In this document: in pieces, positions 10,691-21,890 of the stretch
How the letters are laid out: each line of letters starts with the position of its first letter
How positions within the stretch are numbered: position 1 is the stretch's first letter
Origin: Phoronis australis
Taxonomy: Eukaryota; Phoronida; Phoronidae
Direction: 5' to 3'
Length of the DNA stretch: 49,825 nt
Assembly (NCBI GenBank): GCA_002633005.1
Contig: NMRA01000378.1
Location: forward strand, 386,793-436,617
Notes under the pieces: generated by a model
The model's database searches: none
What the model saw: the letters and a program-made list of their open reading frames with translations, nothing else
Told to the model about the DNA's origin: nothing
Position numbers and translations under genes: made by a program

Positions 10691-12668
10691 TTCGAGTGAT
10701 AGTGGTGACGTACATATGTCTTTATTATTACGCGATCTAGACCCAGAAATTGGAATAGAATTGCACAGTCAAAATATTGAAAATTTTGTAGGTCTTGGAT
10801 TTTTTTCCCGGTTCAAGTAACCACGGGGTGCAAATAAGCACTTGAGTTTTTTCTATAAAATTGTGTGTTTGGATTAATCACTGTTGTCCGACAACGGTTG
10901 TCACACCCATTGCATGCTCCCGGAGGGTGCGGAATGGAGGATTAGTATTGATCAGGTCCATATCCAGGTAACAATTTTTGAAGAGTTTTTAAGTATCTTA
11001 CAGAGCTACGTAAATTTGGTCTACTTATCATTGTTTTATCATTTTGGCATATTAATTGTATTTGACTGGAACCATAGCGTCAAAATGACGTCACACTAAT
11101 CAGCTTAATAGCGTTTCAGTTCAAAAGTATTGACCGCTAAGCTTCGGTGAAATGTAGCTTTGGAATTTTCCGTGTTCCTTTCTATTTAGACGTATACAGG
11201 GTTTCGACCCAATTTAGTACCGATACTTCAAGTAAAAATCTCAAGGAAAATAGGTAGACTATATTGATCGCTACTTCGTCTGTTAACTGAAAAATGGTCA
11301 GCTTGAAAGTAGATAATGATGCTGTTGAGATGTACTTAGCCGAAAATGATATCTCAAGCTACATTTCAATCGTGGAAAACAAAATGCGTTCACAGACACT
11401 GACCTAATTTCATGACTCGATTGATCTGACGGGTCACACAAATGAAATCAATCGACTTCAATCAACTAATCAATCAAATTATTTCTGTAGTAAAGGCGAT
11501 AGGTCCACTGTACAAAATTTGCCATTTAGCAGAACCGGACGACCCAAGAGTATAATCGTATTGCCTAAGTACATGTACGTAGGATTCATTGTAGCTAAGG
11601 CGGGATTATGAGCAATCAACTTCAAACGGATCAAAGAAAACAATGAGGCACAAAAGTCGCAGTACTACATTTTACGCTGTAATACAATCTAAACTTTCAG
11701 TTCCCCCGTAGATCGGTTCCATTCACGTACGCTATGGATTTCAACGTAAACAGGAAAGTTTCCATCCTAGACTCCATGAGCTCTTTGTCCAAACAACAAA
11801 AAATTAGAAAAAAAATATTTTAAACGTACTTTAGAAAATGCAACGCGTACTGAATGTTCACTGTCGTAGTCGTCCTTCTAAAGGCTTTTATCAACCGCTC
11901 TTTTTATCGAACTAATTTTGAATTGAAATTATGCACATGTTATAGGCCTGCCGTGAGTTAACGGCAGCAGAGGCAAGTTGGAAAGTTATCACTGAAAGCT
12001 TCAAAGCTAGGGTAGTCAACCTGTGTCCCTTGCGAAGTGGACGGCTGTTCTCGTTACTAGTATTCCGTCTGCTCCATATACAATCCTTAGTTTTTTCGTC
12101 GCGGAACACGCCCCCTGCCGCCGCAATAGACAATTCAAACTTTTGTTATACCACATCCAGTAGCGCATTTTATCTTCGCTTTCTACATTCCGCTTGGGTT
12201 ATTTGAACGTAGCACACCCGAACCTCGGCCACGGGTCTAAACTGTACACTTCTGCAGTTAGTCGTGAAACTGAAGTCTGTTAAAAGTAAATAATGCTCAC
12301 TATTTCAGTTGCTCTGCAAAGAACCCGCAGAATAACGTGTGACCTTCTTGGAAGCCAATTTTTGTGCGTAATGCATTGCTACGGACATGGCAGAAGTGGC
12401 GGATACTGTAACTCTCAAGGGGTGTGTGTCTGTCGGCGATAAGGTATGTATATTGTATGCTGCTGTGATTGGTGAGAACGCTTTTAGTCATTATACATGT
12501 AGACAGATTAGCTGGATAATTTGCAGTCACTGATAAACATAATAGCTTGTTCTCCATGTTATCTTTAAAAGAAAGACGACGTATTATTAAAGGCCTAATA
12601 TGGTGACTATTTTTACTTCTAAAATATATTTATTGATGAAAAACATCAAAATACTGTGTCATAGCTGC
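10691..12668. other. Non-coding, probably intronic in gene 1
   Basis: No repeat family or convincing exon recognised. A frame around 10881-10970 with two Cys (N-G-C-H-T-H-C) ends at a donor-like CAG-GTAACA but has no usable acceptor. The 73-codon minus frame at 11912-12133 has no recognised domain. Confidence 0.4.
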
Positions 12669-12902
12669 AGTGGCGGATCTAGGATATCACAAGGGGGAGG
12701 ACAACATTTTGTCTGTAAATATTTGCTCCACGCCCGATTGTAGATGTGCATAGCACCGAATGGGGGGAGGTCGGGAGAGGGGCTTGCCCCCCTGAAATTT
12801 TTCTGTTTTTTCTTCCAAAAATCAAGCGTTTTCCTTGATTCCCGAATTATTATCCAAGAACAAAGGCAAAAAAGCGAAGAAAGTGTCAACCAACAAAAAC
12901 TG

Positions 12903-12965
12903 AGAGTACCACGGACTCGAACTCACGAATAGAACACGCGTGCTTTATCACTGCACCACCACGAT
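12903..12965 (-). repeat. tRNA-like segment (SINE head or decayed tRNA)
   Basis: On the minus strand it reads GTGGTGGTGCAGTG (A-box-like), an anticodon-arm-sized middle, then GAGTTCGAGTCC (B-box-like) and GGTACTCTC. The spacing suits a tRNA-derived pol III promoter, but I could not fold a clean acceptor stem, so I do not call it a functional tRNA. Confidence 0.5.
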
Positions 12966-13070
12966 TTAACTCCCAAATTGATACTAAGAGACCTACTTAT
13001 TTATTTAAATCAGTTTATGGTCACAATAAGACCAAAAACCGTAAGAGATACATACAATATGTATATATAT

Positions 13071-13157
13071 TCAACGTTTCGTCTTTTCATTAGACATCAT
13101 CAGGATCATATTTACAACAATTTAGGACAACGAGTGCCAACATACATAGAGTGAAGT

Positions 13158-13237
<80 letters not shown>

Positions 13238-13300
13238 TCACTTCACTCTATGGATGTAAATATGATCCTGATGATGTCTAATGAAAAGACGAAACGTTGA
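13071..13300. repeat. Long inverted repeat flanking a (TA)n tract, with hammerhead-core-like arms
   Basis: The left arm 13071-13115 plus 13145-13161 is the reverse complement of 13256-13300 plus 13236-13252. The left arm carries about 29 extra bases at 13116-13144. The centre is a (TA)n run at 13161-13233. On the plus strand the right arm reads CTGATGA (13268), a 4-bp stem GTCT/AGAC with 7-base loop, and GAAAC (13291), resembling the core of hammerhead ribozymes known from Penelope-like retroelements. There is one unpaired base after CTGATGA, and no clear stem III or cleavage site was found. Confidence 0.85.
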
Positions 13301-14009
13301 ATTGAACATGAAGTTTTTTATTTGTGCGGCGATCGTCCGGTTTTTGATCTACTTATTTATGGTCCACAGCGTTTGCACGCGAAAACTCTTTCTTTTTTGT
13401 AATGCTTATTACATGTTTCATATTTTGTGCAATCAGTTCGTAACAAATTTGTTGTATTTAAAATAGTCTTCAATTGCCCAAAAGACCAAATTCGTTTTTG
13501 TGTTGGCAACAATGACGCGATTGCTTTGGAAATCGCCTTAAGTAAAGGTTTGACAAAGAGAGAATTATGAGTTTCTGAGTGATTCACCAGAGCTTCGATT
13601 AAAATTGACATCTTGCCAGCAGCTTCTGTTTTTTCACCATCACTCAGAGTCTAGTATCTTTAAAAAATGAAGTAATTTTCTTCATTACACAGTGGAGCAG
13701 ACGACGGAAACGGAGTCGTAGTGCCCAGCGCCACTGCCGGTCGCCTGAGATATCGCGGGAGAGCCTATACTTAGCCATAGTTGCGTTACGATTGCGCCGT
13801 GTTCCGAATTTGACACTTGAAATTGGATCTGAGCCCCCCCCAAACATTGAAACTGCACACATTTAAATCTTGTTTCAGTCGTATAATTTCAATTACCGGG
13901 GATAATTAATAAATTCAACATTTCCCTATGCTCTTGCTGTTTTCTTTTTTTGCGGCAGCCAAGGGGGGGGGGAGGCGGGCCCCCTGCCCCCCACATCCGC
14001 CTATGGCAT

Positions 14010-15049
14010 ACCACAGTCGTTAATTACGGAAGCCTTTGACACTGCAGTAGCCCCATCACGAACCCCATTTAGCGCCAAAAAACTTGAGATGGCGCTTGCA
14101 CTAATCGATGTCTATGACATCATCGTTACAACGAATTTGGCTTTCACAATGTTTCCATTGTATTGGAATCAGCGACGAGTAGTCCTTTAAAATTAGAACA
14201 AAATAAGTGTAAAATCATGGAAACACGTTAATTGTTTATTTCATGTCATTCAATATTAAAGTTGATCAAAATCATTACCTTTAGAATTTTTCATTCAATT
14301 ATTTAGCGCGCATCCTAATACGGGTCCGTATGGGAGTCACAGGAGGATTACTGGGGTCGCCGAAACAGCCGAAAAAAAAAACTCTTCGCCCGAATTGTTA
14401 TCATTCAATTTCACAATGTTTATTATAGTGTAGTTTGTTTGATACAAAAACTTTGATATTAGGAACTTTGCATTGACGTCTTCTTGAAGACGAGGGTGTG
14501 AACGCTGCGCAATTCCGATACGGGCCGCCGTCGAGTGTGTGTCCCGTATAATAGAATTGGAGACAGTGGGCCGTTTAATTTGGTGCAAAATACGTGGACA
14601 CATTACAACACATATCAGCTTGATCTTTTCGTACAAAGCAATTATATTCACATTCACTGACAATTTTGTATTTGAAACTCAATTTTCAAAATTATTCGCC
14701 CTGAAATACTGCAACCCGCAGTCTCCGCAGTTGTGAGTATCTGCAATGAATTAAAGTATGAATTGATTGCATGGAAACATTCCGAATTATAAAGATTTGT
14801 AATCAATTGCACGTTTTTAATTCAATCAAAAATATATTCCGATATGGGCCGCCAGTATCTGAATTCCGTTAGGCCTATGGGAACGACCCAAGTCAGAATA
14901 TTCCGATTTGGGCCGGATTCACTATACGCCGGGCCGGAACAGTAACACGAAACGTCGAAGTGCGCACTGCAAATCTTAATTGTAGCCAGTCAGATAGCTC
15001 AATAGGAGTAAGGGAAATCTGCATACACAGCAATGACTCTCAGCTCTAT
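14010..15049. other. Non-coding; cluster of CCGATACGGGCC-like motifs
   Basis: ATTCCGATACGGGCCGCC near 14511, ATTCCGATATGGGCCGCC near 14834 and ATTCCGATTTGGGCCGG near 14899 are clearly related, with a palindromic ATACGGGTCCGTAT at 14317-14330. They may be ends of one or two small elements. No gene seen. Confidence 0.45.
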
Positions 15050-15480
15050 GTTCATCTCTGATTTTTTTCGCATTTGACACATGTATCCACATTGTTGCCG
15101 GAAATCTATTCTCTGACCTACAACTACATGTATAACCCAGACTTGTAGGTTGAAATTTCTTCACTCTACCTCAGTATGTACTCAGCTCAAGTGTCTTTCA
15201 TTTTGTGCTCGAGTTTAGTCAGGATTGTAATTACATACAGGTAATTACCATTTAGATTTTATTTTCAGGCAATTGGTTGGTCAACGGCACGGATGACATT
15301 TGAAACTTACACAGTTTAATAAATGTACTGACGACCATGGAAAAATAAATATCTTTCAAAGGCACTTTCATTTGTTTCGTGACTGCTGCATTTCTCGCTC
15401 CATGAATGTCGATGACTGCGAGTGTGAATTCTAATCATCTTCAAAACGCGTTTGTGGACCATGTTATAAAATCCTCAATG
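15050..15480 (+). repeat. 3' block of peptide-gene unit, copy A
   Basis: Homologous to 21495-21890. Shared marks are GCCGGAAATCT/TTCCGGAAATCT, ACTACATGTATAA, TTTATTTTCAG, AATAAATGTACTG, ATGAATRTCGATG and CTTCAAAACG. It contains the putative terminal exon at 15269. Confidence 0.8.
15269..15345 (+). other. Putative terminal exon with polyadenylation signal
   Basis: A strong acceptor (GATTTTATTTTCAG, ending 15268) is followed 50 bases later by AATAAA at 15318-15323. Both are kept at the same spacing in the copy at 21692. In phase 2 the two copies read Q-L-V-G-Q-R-H-G-stop and E-L-V-S-Q-R-R-G; in phase 1 this copy reads G-N-W-L-V-N-G-T-D-D-I-stop. It may hold the last codons or be pure 3' UTR. 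Assignment to gene 1 rests on order and orientation only. Confidence 0.35.
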
Positions 15481-15484
15481 CAGT

Positions 15485-15925
15485 ACTGTTGAAGTCTGTA
15501 AAAAGGCCATGCTGTGGTCATCGTTATTCATAAATGCCAGCGAAGACGGAGAGCTACGGCCTGATCATCTGTCTGTCACAAGTCTTGATACATGTAGCTG
15601 AGCTGAGGTGCGTCACGTCAATGCCAGAGCAATTGAATGAAGCGGCAGTAAATCTGAAATTTTCATATATAAACCTGAGCTGTCAGCTCAACTACCTTTC
15701 GAGACACACGAATGGGCTTGTAGCCGTCCGTGGTGTATGTCCCTAGGCAGACATCACAGGCGCCTGTAATTCCAGTCTAATGAATACATGTAGTTTAGGA
15801 CAACGTGAAAGTCGCACTGGTCTAACGTATCCATATAACTGTTGCATTTTACCTTTTATGCTTGCTTTTCGATGCAGTTTTGGTTTTGGTGAGTGCTCAA
15901 GGCCTGGAAAACAAACGTATTTATT
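15485..15925 (+). repeat. Downstream block of peptide-gene unit, copy A
   Basis: Homologous to 25818-26262, with a short piece at 36675-36750. Shared marks are GTGGTCATCG, GCGAAGACGGAG, TGATCATCTGTCTGTCACAA, CCTGAGCTGTCA, CAGACATCACAG and GAGTGCTCAA. No conserved open frame was seen, so it is probably intergenic DNA carried along in the duplication. Confidence 0.8.
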
Positions 15926-16161
15926 TATTATTGTAATATTTACAATAAGGATAGACCCATCAGTGGCCACGGGGCCCTCAGTAAAAACATACAAAGATAC
16001 TAAGACAAACAAACAGAATTACAAAATGAAAGGCAAGTTTTAAATGATCAACAATGAATTTGAAACTGACATGGATAGACTGATGAAACAAAATAAATGA
16101 TAATAAACAATAAACAGAAGATACGAAACGAAAGATAACATGATTAAATAAAAATAAAAAT

Positions 16162-16321
16162 AGATTATTACATGGCGAAGTCGTTATCCCCCGTATTCTA
16201 GAGCCCTCGTGGATTTTGGAGAATTATCGCCCGAGGGGCTTCAGCTCCGAAGGCGATAATTCTCCAAAATCCACGAGGGCTCTAGAAAAGGGGCATAACA
16301 ACTGAGAACATGTAATAATCT
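16162..16321. mobile_element. Foldback/MITE element with 35-bp perfect inner arms
   Basis: Inner arms 16197-16231 and 16252-16286 are perfect reverse complements around a 20-base loop. Outer ends AGATTATTACATG (16162-16174) and CATGTAATAATCT (16309-16321) also match exactly, with a poorly matched stretch between. TA at both outer edges could be a target duplication. No coding capacity, so it is non-autonomous and could be Tc1/mariner-like by the TA. The flanks 15926-16161 and 16322-16871 hold no recognised gene. Confidence 0.85.
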
Positions 16322-16871
16322 ACATTGTATTTATACTACATACTAAACGAGAAACAATTCAATGAATCGATCTACCTTTCTCGACTAGCCTCGGCTTTGT
16401 AACTACTTTCTATGTCAAAGGCCCGGGGACGGAGGTCGTGAGCTTTTAAGAAAAGCCGAGCTATTTTTGTCAAATAATGCTTTTACTCAAAACCAATTGA
16501 AAATTTAAACAAAATAGAAATAGAATGAATCTTTAAATTAAGGTTTAGCAACTATTATAGCTCACTACACATTTTATCATGCCAAGCTTCGACCGGGAAA
16601 ATATCGTCTGCTAAAGTAGGTTACCACTGGTAACTGATTATAATGCTCAATTCAAAGGATCCCGACGACACGATACCTTATTCAAATAGGAGATCGGTGA
16701 TTTACAAGTGAGAGAACATGAGAGAAAAAAGTCACTGAAGTAAAATATCGTTTTTATGGAAATCATGCGTCTTATTTTTCAAAGCTTATGAATGTCGATA
16801 CAATGCCCTTTGCTGAACATGCGGTCGTTGCTCGTGCTCATTTAAGTATTCTTTTTTCACGTTTGATGTCG

Positions 16872-16980
16872 TCAGCCGCTGAGTGGTGTAGTCGACGACT
16901 CGAAACTCTTGCGGCCCAGGTTCGAAACTCTTGCGGCCCGGGTTCAAAACTCTTGCGGGCCGGGTTCGAAACCGGCCTCG
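16872..16980 (+). repeat. tRNA-derived sequence with triplicated B-box unit
   Basis: The A-box-like CAGCCGCTGAGTGG (16873-16886) is followed by three tandem 22-base units, each holding CTCTTGCGG and a B-box-like core: GGTTCGAAACT (16919), GGTTCAAAACT (16941) and GGTTCGAAACC (16963, a perfect B box). It looks like a tRNA-derived SINE head in which the T-arm region was duplicated twice. It is not a functional tRNA gene. Confidence 0.6.
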
Positions 16981-17059
16981 GTTCCCGCCAAAATGTTATC
17001 TCACTAGTGAGATAACTAAATGGTTTATTACACTGTTGTATTTGCCATTCGAGGCTAAT

Positions 17060-18015
17060 ATTGTAGTATAAATATGTTAATGTGAGAGGCTATAATAGTC
17101 GAGAAACATTTTTAATTTAATATTAACGTATCTTTGCACGTGCATGATCTTTTTCTTCTGGATTCTGCTATTCGTGATTTTATCTTGTTTTGCTCAAAGT
17201 ATCCATCACTTTGTCCAAATCTGAGGGCTGACTGTCTCCTCCACTTACCCACGCCGGCATTTTGACGAAGTGCCCATTACTGTATGATTGGGTTTATTGG
17301 AAAATCTCTTTAAATTTACGAAGCTGGATTCGTCTCATAATGTCCTGTAAGGCGTAAGTAGCTAAGGACTTTACAGACCAAGTTTCTGTGTCTACCTAGT
17401 TCGTGGTGTTCGTCTTGTGTATCAAAATCTGGGTATGGCGCCTAGTGCTGGCTAAAATTTCATTTTTTAATGTTCTGGGAGTGTACCACTTCTGAATGTT
17501 GGACCTACTCGTACGTGAACCGGAAGTATCTGGACACCGTCAAATTAATGCCGCGTCACACTAGCCGGTAAATTTGCAAGTACATGACATGAAATTTTCA
17601 TTTTCTTCGACTGCCCGCTTGGAGCGATTCATTATCCAGCGAGTTCAAACAGCTCATTTCCATATATTTGATGTTGCTTAATTATAGCACAAGTCCATTC
17701 AGGTGAAGCTAATAATATGGCGCAGACTGCTTTCATTATAAGTAGAATACAACTAGCTGAAGTCAATTCAATATTGATGTGCGTAAACCAAGGTACATTG
17801 AACCGATTTTCATGGATTGCACACCGATTTCGGTTACTTTTATGGTCTACACATTTGTGGAATCAGTAATTCATCAAATTGTGTAGTTTTTCATAAAGGA
17901 GTTTTAAACTTTGTTGTTCATTACATTTGATGATCCTGCTCGCATGGCGCGACTAACTTTGTTCATGGATGGAATACGTTTACGGTGAATCCCTGAGAGA
18001 AATTTAAGTCTAGAC
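17060..18015 (+). repeat. Upstream block of peptide-gene unit, copy 2
   Basis: Homologous to 6955-7420 and, more fully, to 26270-28125 (for example GCCCGCTTGGAGCGATTCAT, TTATCCAGCGAGTTCA, GATGTGCGT, ATGATCCTGCT, TTTAAGTCTA). A TATATAAAA at 18019-18026 just beyond the block could be a promoter, but it is not kept in the 28125 copy and no signal-peptide exon follows. Confidence 0.8.
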
Positions 18016-18346
18016 GCTATATAAAACTATTTAAAGAAAAGCAGCACCAAACCCCAACAACTTTGGCTATTTTTTATCCAAATGTTACACAAACTAATTT
18101 ATCTACATTGTGTGGTAAGTTAGCAAAAAATCACCACTTTCTTAGTTGCATGTGATGCTGTTTGGGGTCGCGGCCAGCTCGCAACACCCCACGATCAGTG
18201 CTGTAGTGTTAAAATTAGAGGTGCGTACTGCGCTCAAAGCCCAGCGTATCGCCTTGGGCATTGAATTTTAAAAGTTCATTGAACTCGAAAAAATCAGACC
18301 CACAGGCCTGTTTTTGACTCACGAGTGGGTATTTAATTCGAGTCTA

Positions 18347-18566
18347 CAGTGACGGATCTAAAATGTCACAGAAAGGGGGCCCAACCAGACATATTCAAAG
18401 GCAGGGGTCCGCGTGCATTCCCAGCGAACTCTGAAGAGAGGGCCCAATCACAATTATAAAGGAAAATTGGCACGTAAAGCCAAGAAACGGTATTCTGGAA
18501 GCGTTTTTAATCGCCCCTTTTGTGTGTCCTGCGGGCCCTTTGATCCCAATTTATCCGCCTATGGCG
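18347..18566. mobile_element. 220-bp MITE of the GCGGAT-terminus family
   Basis: The left end CAGTGACGGATCTA and right end ATCCGCCTATGGCG are related to those of the element at 12669-14009. The interior has G-rich and C-rich patches (AAAGGGGGCCC, GCGGGCCCTTT) and no frame. Confidence 0.65.
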
Positions 18567-18779
18567 TGACACCATAGTTGTTACTTTATCTTGAACTCTT
18601 AATCTAAAATTTCACAACACGGAAAACATATGTTACCCCGTACGCTGCAAAGCCTAATTACACAAACACGATGTTACACAAGCAGTGACGTTTTATTAAT
18701 GAGCTGAACACCACGTATAATGCGCAAACGTTCATGCTTTCACTGTATGTACTGTACATGCACAAACGTCAGGCAACGT

Positions 18780-20640
18780 TTTCCTGAAAGCAGATACTAG
18801 TGACCTGTCTAAAGATAGAGTGCTTGGTGACAGAATCCTCCACAGATTTCCTTGTCGGCAGTCTTGTTCTTTTCCAAGTTACATGATCTGGGCTAAGAAC
18901 TATCAACAGTTCTGTATTATAGAGTCCAAATTTTGGAATAAGATTGTGAGTCGAACATGGGAAGTGGAGGATCATTGTCCTTGCAAAACAGCAAGCTGGA
19001 GGTGGTTTCTAACAGGGAACAAGAGCTATCATCAGAAAAATCTTAATGCAGTAGTCCACTTGTCCCACAAAGAGCTTGGTAGGTTGTCTACTAAACCGTC
19101 TACTCCATTTCTACGAACTCACGCATTCCTCCGATTGCCGTTGTGGCAACTAACCCAAACCGCTCGCAAATACGTCTGACTTCGTGCTCGTGTTATCCCA
19201 GATCCCATCGGCCACGCTTTGAATTGCAAGATGCTCAGAAAAGAGCAGAATGGCTTCTAATCATTATCAAGCGAAGGCCGCTCCATGTTCATTACAACAT
19301 TTTGAATAACCTGTCCAGACGTACGGCCACGGTTGTTCCTTTAAATGCTTGTTTAAGCTCCAGTGACCCAAACCTCTTGTCTTGAGAGCAGTGCAGTGGC
19401 GAATGCCTGCCGGTATAGACAAACCCTAGACTAAGGTCACAAGCCATCCGACGAATAAGCTTATCTGCTTGTGGCATAGTGGTACCGGATTGTGCATCAG
19501 CGCATGATTCTGATTGAAGGCGGGACTTTCCAAGTATCGCAGTAATCCCAAGAACATGCTCCCATCACTTGAATTACAAATTCTGTCTTCACTGGCTAAC
19601 TCGAAACGTTGATTTAATACATGTATGTTTAATGGTAACAACACTGCCGTTACAGATCTGAAACTATTCGCCACCCTACGAACGTCAAGCGCGGGATCTA
19701 TTAGAACAAACTGGTACACAAGGTAAGCAGCAACCGTCGCAGCAGCTTTCAATTTGTATTGTTTTTTGGGTGATCGGCTTTACAGTGAAAAGAGTTAATC
19801 TATAAATACTCTGAAATGACCGCACCCAATCGCCTCTGTAGAGCATCCTCAACTGCCAACACTAGCCAGTGGTACAAGCAGTGCCATGGGAAATGTCTGG
19901 GAAGCGTTAGCGTAATCTTGTTGCAACTCCAGAATGTATTCTGGTGAAGACACTGGCGCAGTCACTTGCAAATTCCACAAGATACTTTGTGTTAAGCAGA
20001 TACGCTTAAATGGATTCCGAAGTTTCTTATTCAAGCTGTATATTATCAAGCATGTAAAATGGATCGCTACTACCAATACATGCTCTTATGTAAATGACCA
20101 GTGATTTGTTTGTTGATTGTCGTTTCATTGGAGAGCAATCTCTACAATTCCTCAATTAAGTTGCATTGGGCTCTTCTCATTTGGAAAAATCCGTTGCACT
20201 GCCCAACAGCTGCGTGTACATGTAGGTACCGCGAGGGCTTCAAAGAACACATCTGAAATGAAGCTTTTACTTTTTACGACTCACTCCCGAGTTCTGCCAA
20301 TGCCTCATCGAAGCATTACTGGCGGTGGCGCGCCGAAATGTTCGGCAACAATGCTGTTGTCAGCATAGCAGCTCATTGATACTGTAAGCTATCGCATCCA
20401 GAAGACTGCGTCCCACGAAACCATCACTTAAAATACGGAACAGTGCGTGGGGTATACATTGAAATGTAAAAAGGTGGTTGGCTGCGTCTACGCGCGCCTG
20501 CGCTTCTCTACGCCAGTACTGTCCACGAGTACAATCAACTGGATCACTGAGGCTTGAGAAAATAGCGCACCACTTTAACGCATTATGTGATAGACCAGAG
20601 CCCATTGTGCCGTTTCAGGCTAACCAAGATCTGATCAAAT
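18780..20640. other. ORF-rich block of unknown origin
   Basis: Medium-length frames cluster on both strands. Plus: 18820-19179 and 20117-20368. Minus: 20360-20605, 19849-20076, and 19426-19752 overlapping 19292-19477. The minus frames could be one decayed coding region read 20605 to 19292: the two overlapping ones join in register across ...PVPLCHKQ / ADKLIRRMACDLSLGF with one frame shift. I recognise no domain and see no clean splice pairs. Either an old transposon gene or exons of an unknown gene. Confidence 0.3.
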
Positions 20641-21494
20641 CTTAGACATATGTCTGAAAGGCTTGGTTTCTACTTTCCTAATACTGCGTAGAGTTTAATA
20701 ACACTAGTACTGTAGTTCGATGAAAAACCACGAGTTCGCGAGATTACGCGAAGTATTGCATTGCATTTTAAATGAAAACACGTGGTTGATTTTGGCTACA
20801 TTTTTCAAGTCGCGAGACTGCAACTGGACTCTACCTTGTTTCGTACGACACAGCATGTAGTGCAGAGTCTAGTGGCAGTTTATTGAACAGCAAGACGGTG
20901 TCAGCAAGATGATGATGAGAGACAATTCGGAACCAATGCACGGTTGCCTTCATGAAACTTTCCGATGTACGACTCCAGTTATCTAAGTTTACTGCGGAGT
21001 TTGGAAAAACCTATTGTCCATTCTTATACCGTTTTAGTGTTACTTCTAAGTCAAATCGAGAGTGAACTATAAGTTGAATTCTAAATTTTGTGGAACATAA
21101 GTAGAGAACTGTTAACTCATGGCAACGCCCAAGATTTTTGGACTAAGCCTCTATTTATTTTCGAATTATTTTCATCGAACTAAAGACTCGATTTTAGTCA
21201 TATTACCAGAGCTTGTCATGAATCAGAAGGAGCTCATGATAAAGATAAGGTGATAGAAAGAGATTGCTCGTGCGAGTTATGAAAGACCCAAGTAAGCAAA
21301 ATTATAAATCACAACTAATGGATTTTGTTACGAAATTACTTTTCCGACGTTTTCCGTTCTCTCCGTCCTTATTCTAAGAGAGGTTCTTGCAGTTTTTGTC
21401 TGTGGAAATCGACAGAAGGTGACGAATTTTATGCGTGAACCAGACGGCGTTGCAAAGTCGAGAAAGTTACTTTGTTTTCATTTTCAAAAGTTGT
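20641..21494. other. No gene recognised
   Basis: Unremarkable AT-rich DNA. If this is the body of the second peptide-gene unit, its signal-peptide exon is lost or unrecognisable. Confidence 0.5.
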
Positions 21495-21890
21495 GACTGA
21501 TGATTTTTTCGCACTGGGACCCGCAACACTGCTTCCGGAAATCTGTTCTACGAACTTAAACTACATGTATAATTTTGGCTTGTATTTTGAAACTTCTCCA
21601 CTCTACCACAGTCTGTACTCAACAAAAGTACCTTTTATTTTGTGCTCTAGCATATGACGATTGTAATTAATGTTTAATACTTTATTTTCAGTGAATTGGT
21701 AAGTCAACGACGTGGACGACATTCGAAATTTACACAGATTAATAAATGTACTGAACACCAAGGCAAATTAAAGATACTGTCATACTGACTTTCATGTGAC
21801 TCTTTATTGCTACCCTTCTCACTCCCATGAATATCGATGGCTGCGAGTTTGAATTTCGATCAACTTCAAAACGAGGTTGAAGCAGTGAAC
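21495..21890 (+). repeat. 3' block of peptide-gene unit, copy B, with putative terminal exon
   Basis: Counterpart of 15050-15480. The acceptor TTTATTTTCAG ends at 21691 and AATAAA is at 21741-21746, the same arrangement as at 15269. Homology breaks off near 21890 and the matching downstream block resumes only at 25818, so about 3.9 kb has been inserted. Confidence 0.75.

Larger units (their letters stand above)
12669..14009. mobile_element. Composite DNA element with GCGGAT-type terminal inverted repeats
   Basis: The left end CAGTGGCGGATCTAGG and the right end CCACATCCGCCTATGG are imperfect inverted repeats (shared GGCGGAT...GG), each followed inward by G-rich/C-rich runs. The same termini bound a 220-bp element at 18347-18566. 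The interior holds a tRNA-like segment (12903-12965) and the long inverted repeat around (TA)n (13071-13300), which I regard as nested insertions. No transposase frame was found, so it is non-autonomous. Confidence 0.55.

Noticed and set aside
10878-10972. Possible Cys-containing internal exon ending in CAG-GTAACA
   Set aside because: A stop lies just upstream in frame and no AG acceptor exists between it and the Cys codons. No counterpart was seen in the other units.
12903-12965. Functional tRNA gene on the minus strand
   Set aside because: A and B boxes are recognisable, but no consistent acceptor stem could be formed.
15172-15240. Apparent exon between CCTCAG and CAG-GTAATT in the 3' block
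   Set aside because: The donor region is missing in the paralogous copy at 21620-21690.
18019-18026. TATATAAAA as promoter of a second peptide-gene unit
   Set aside because: Not conserved in the homologous block ending at 28125, and no signal-peptide exon was found in the following 3.5 kb.
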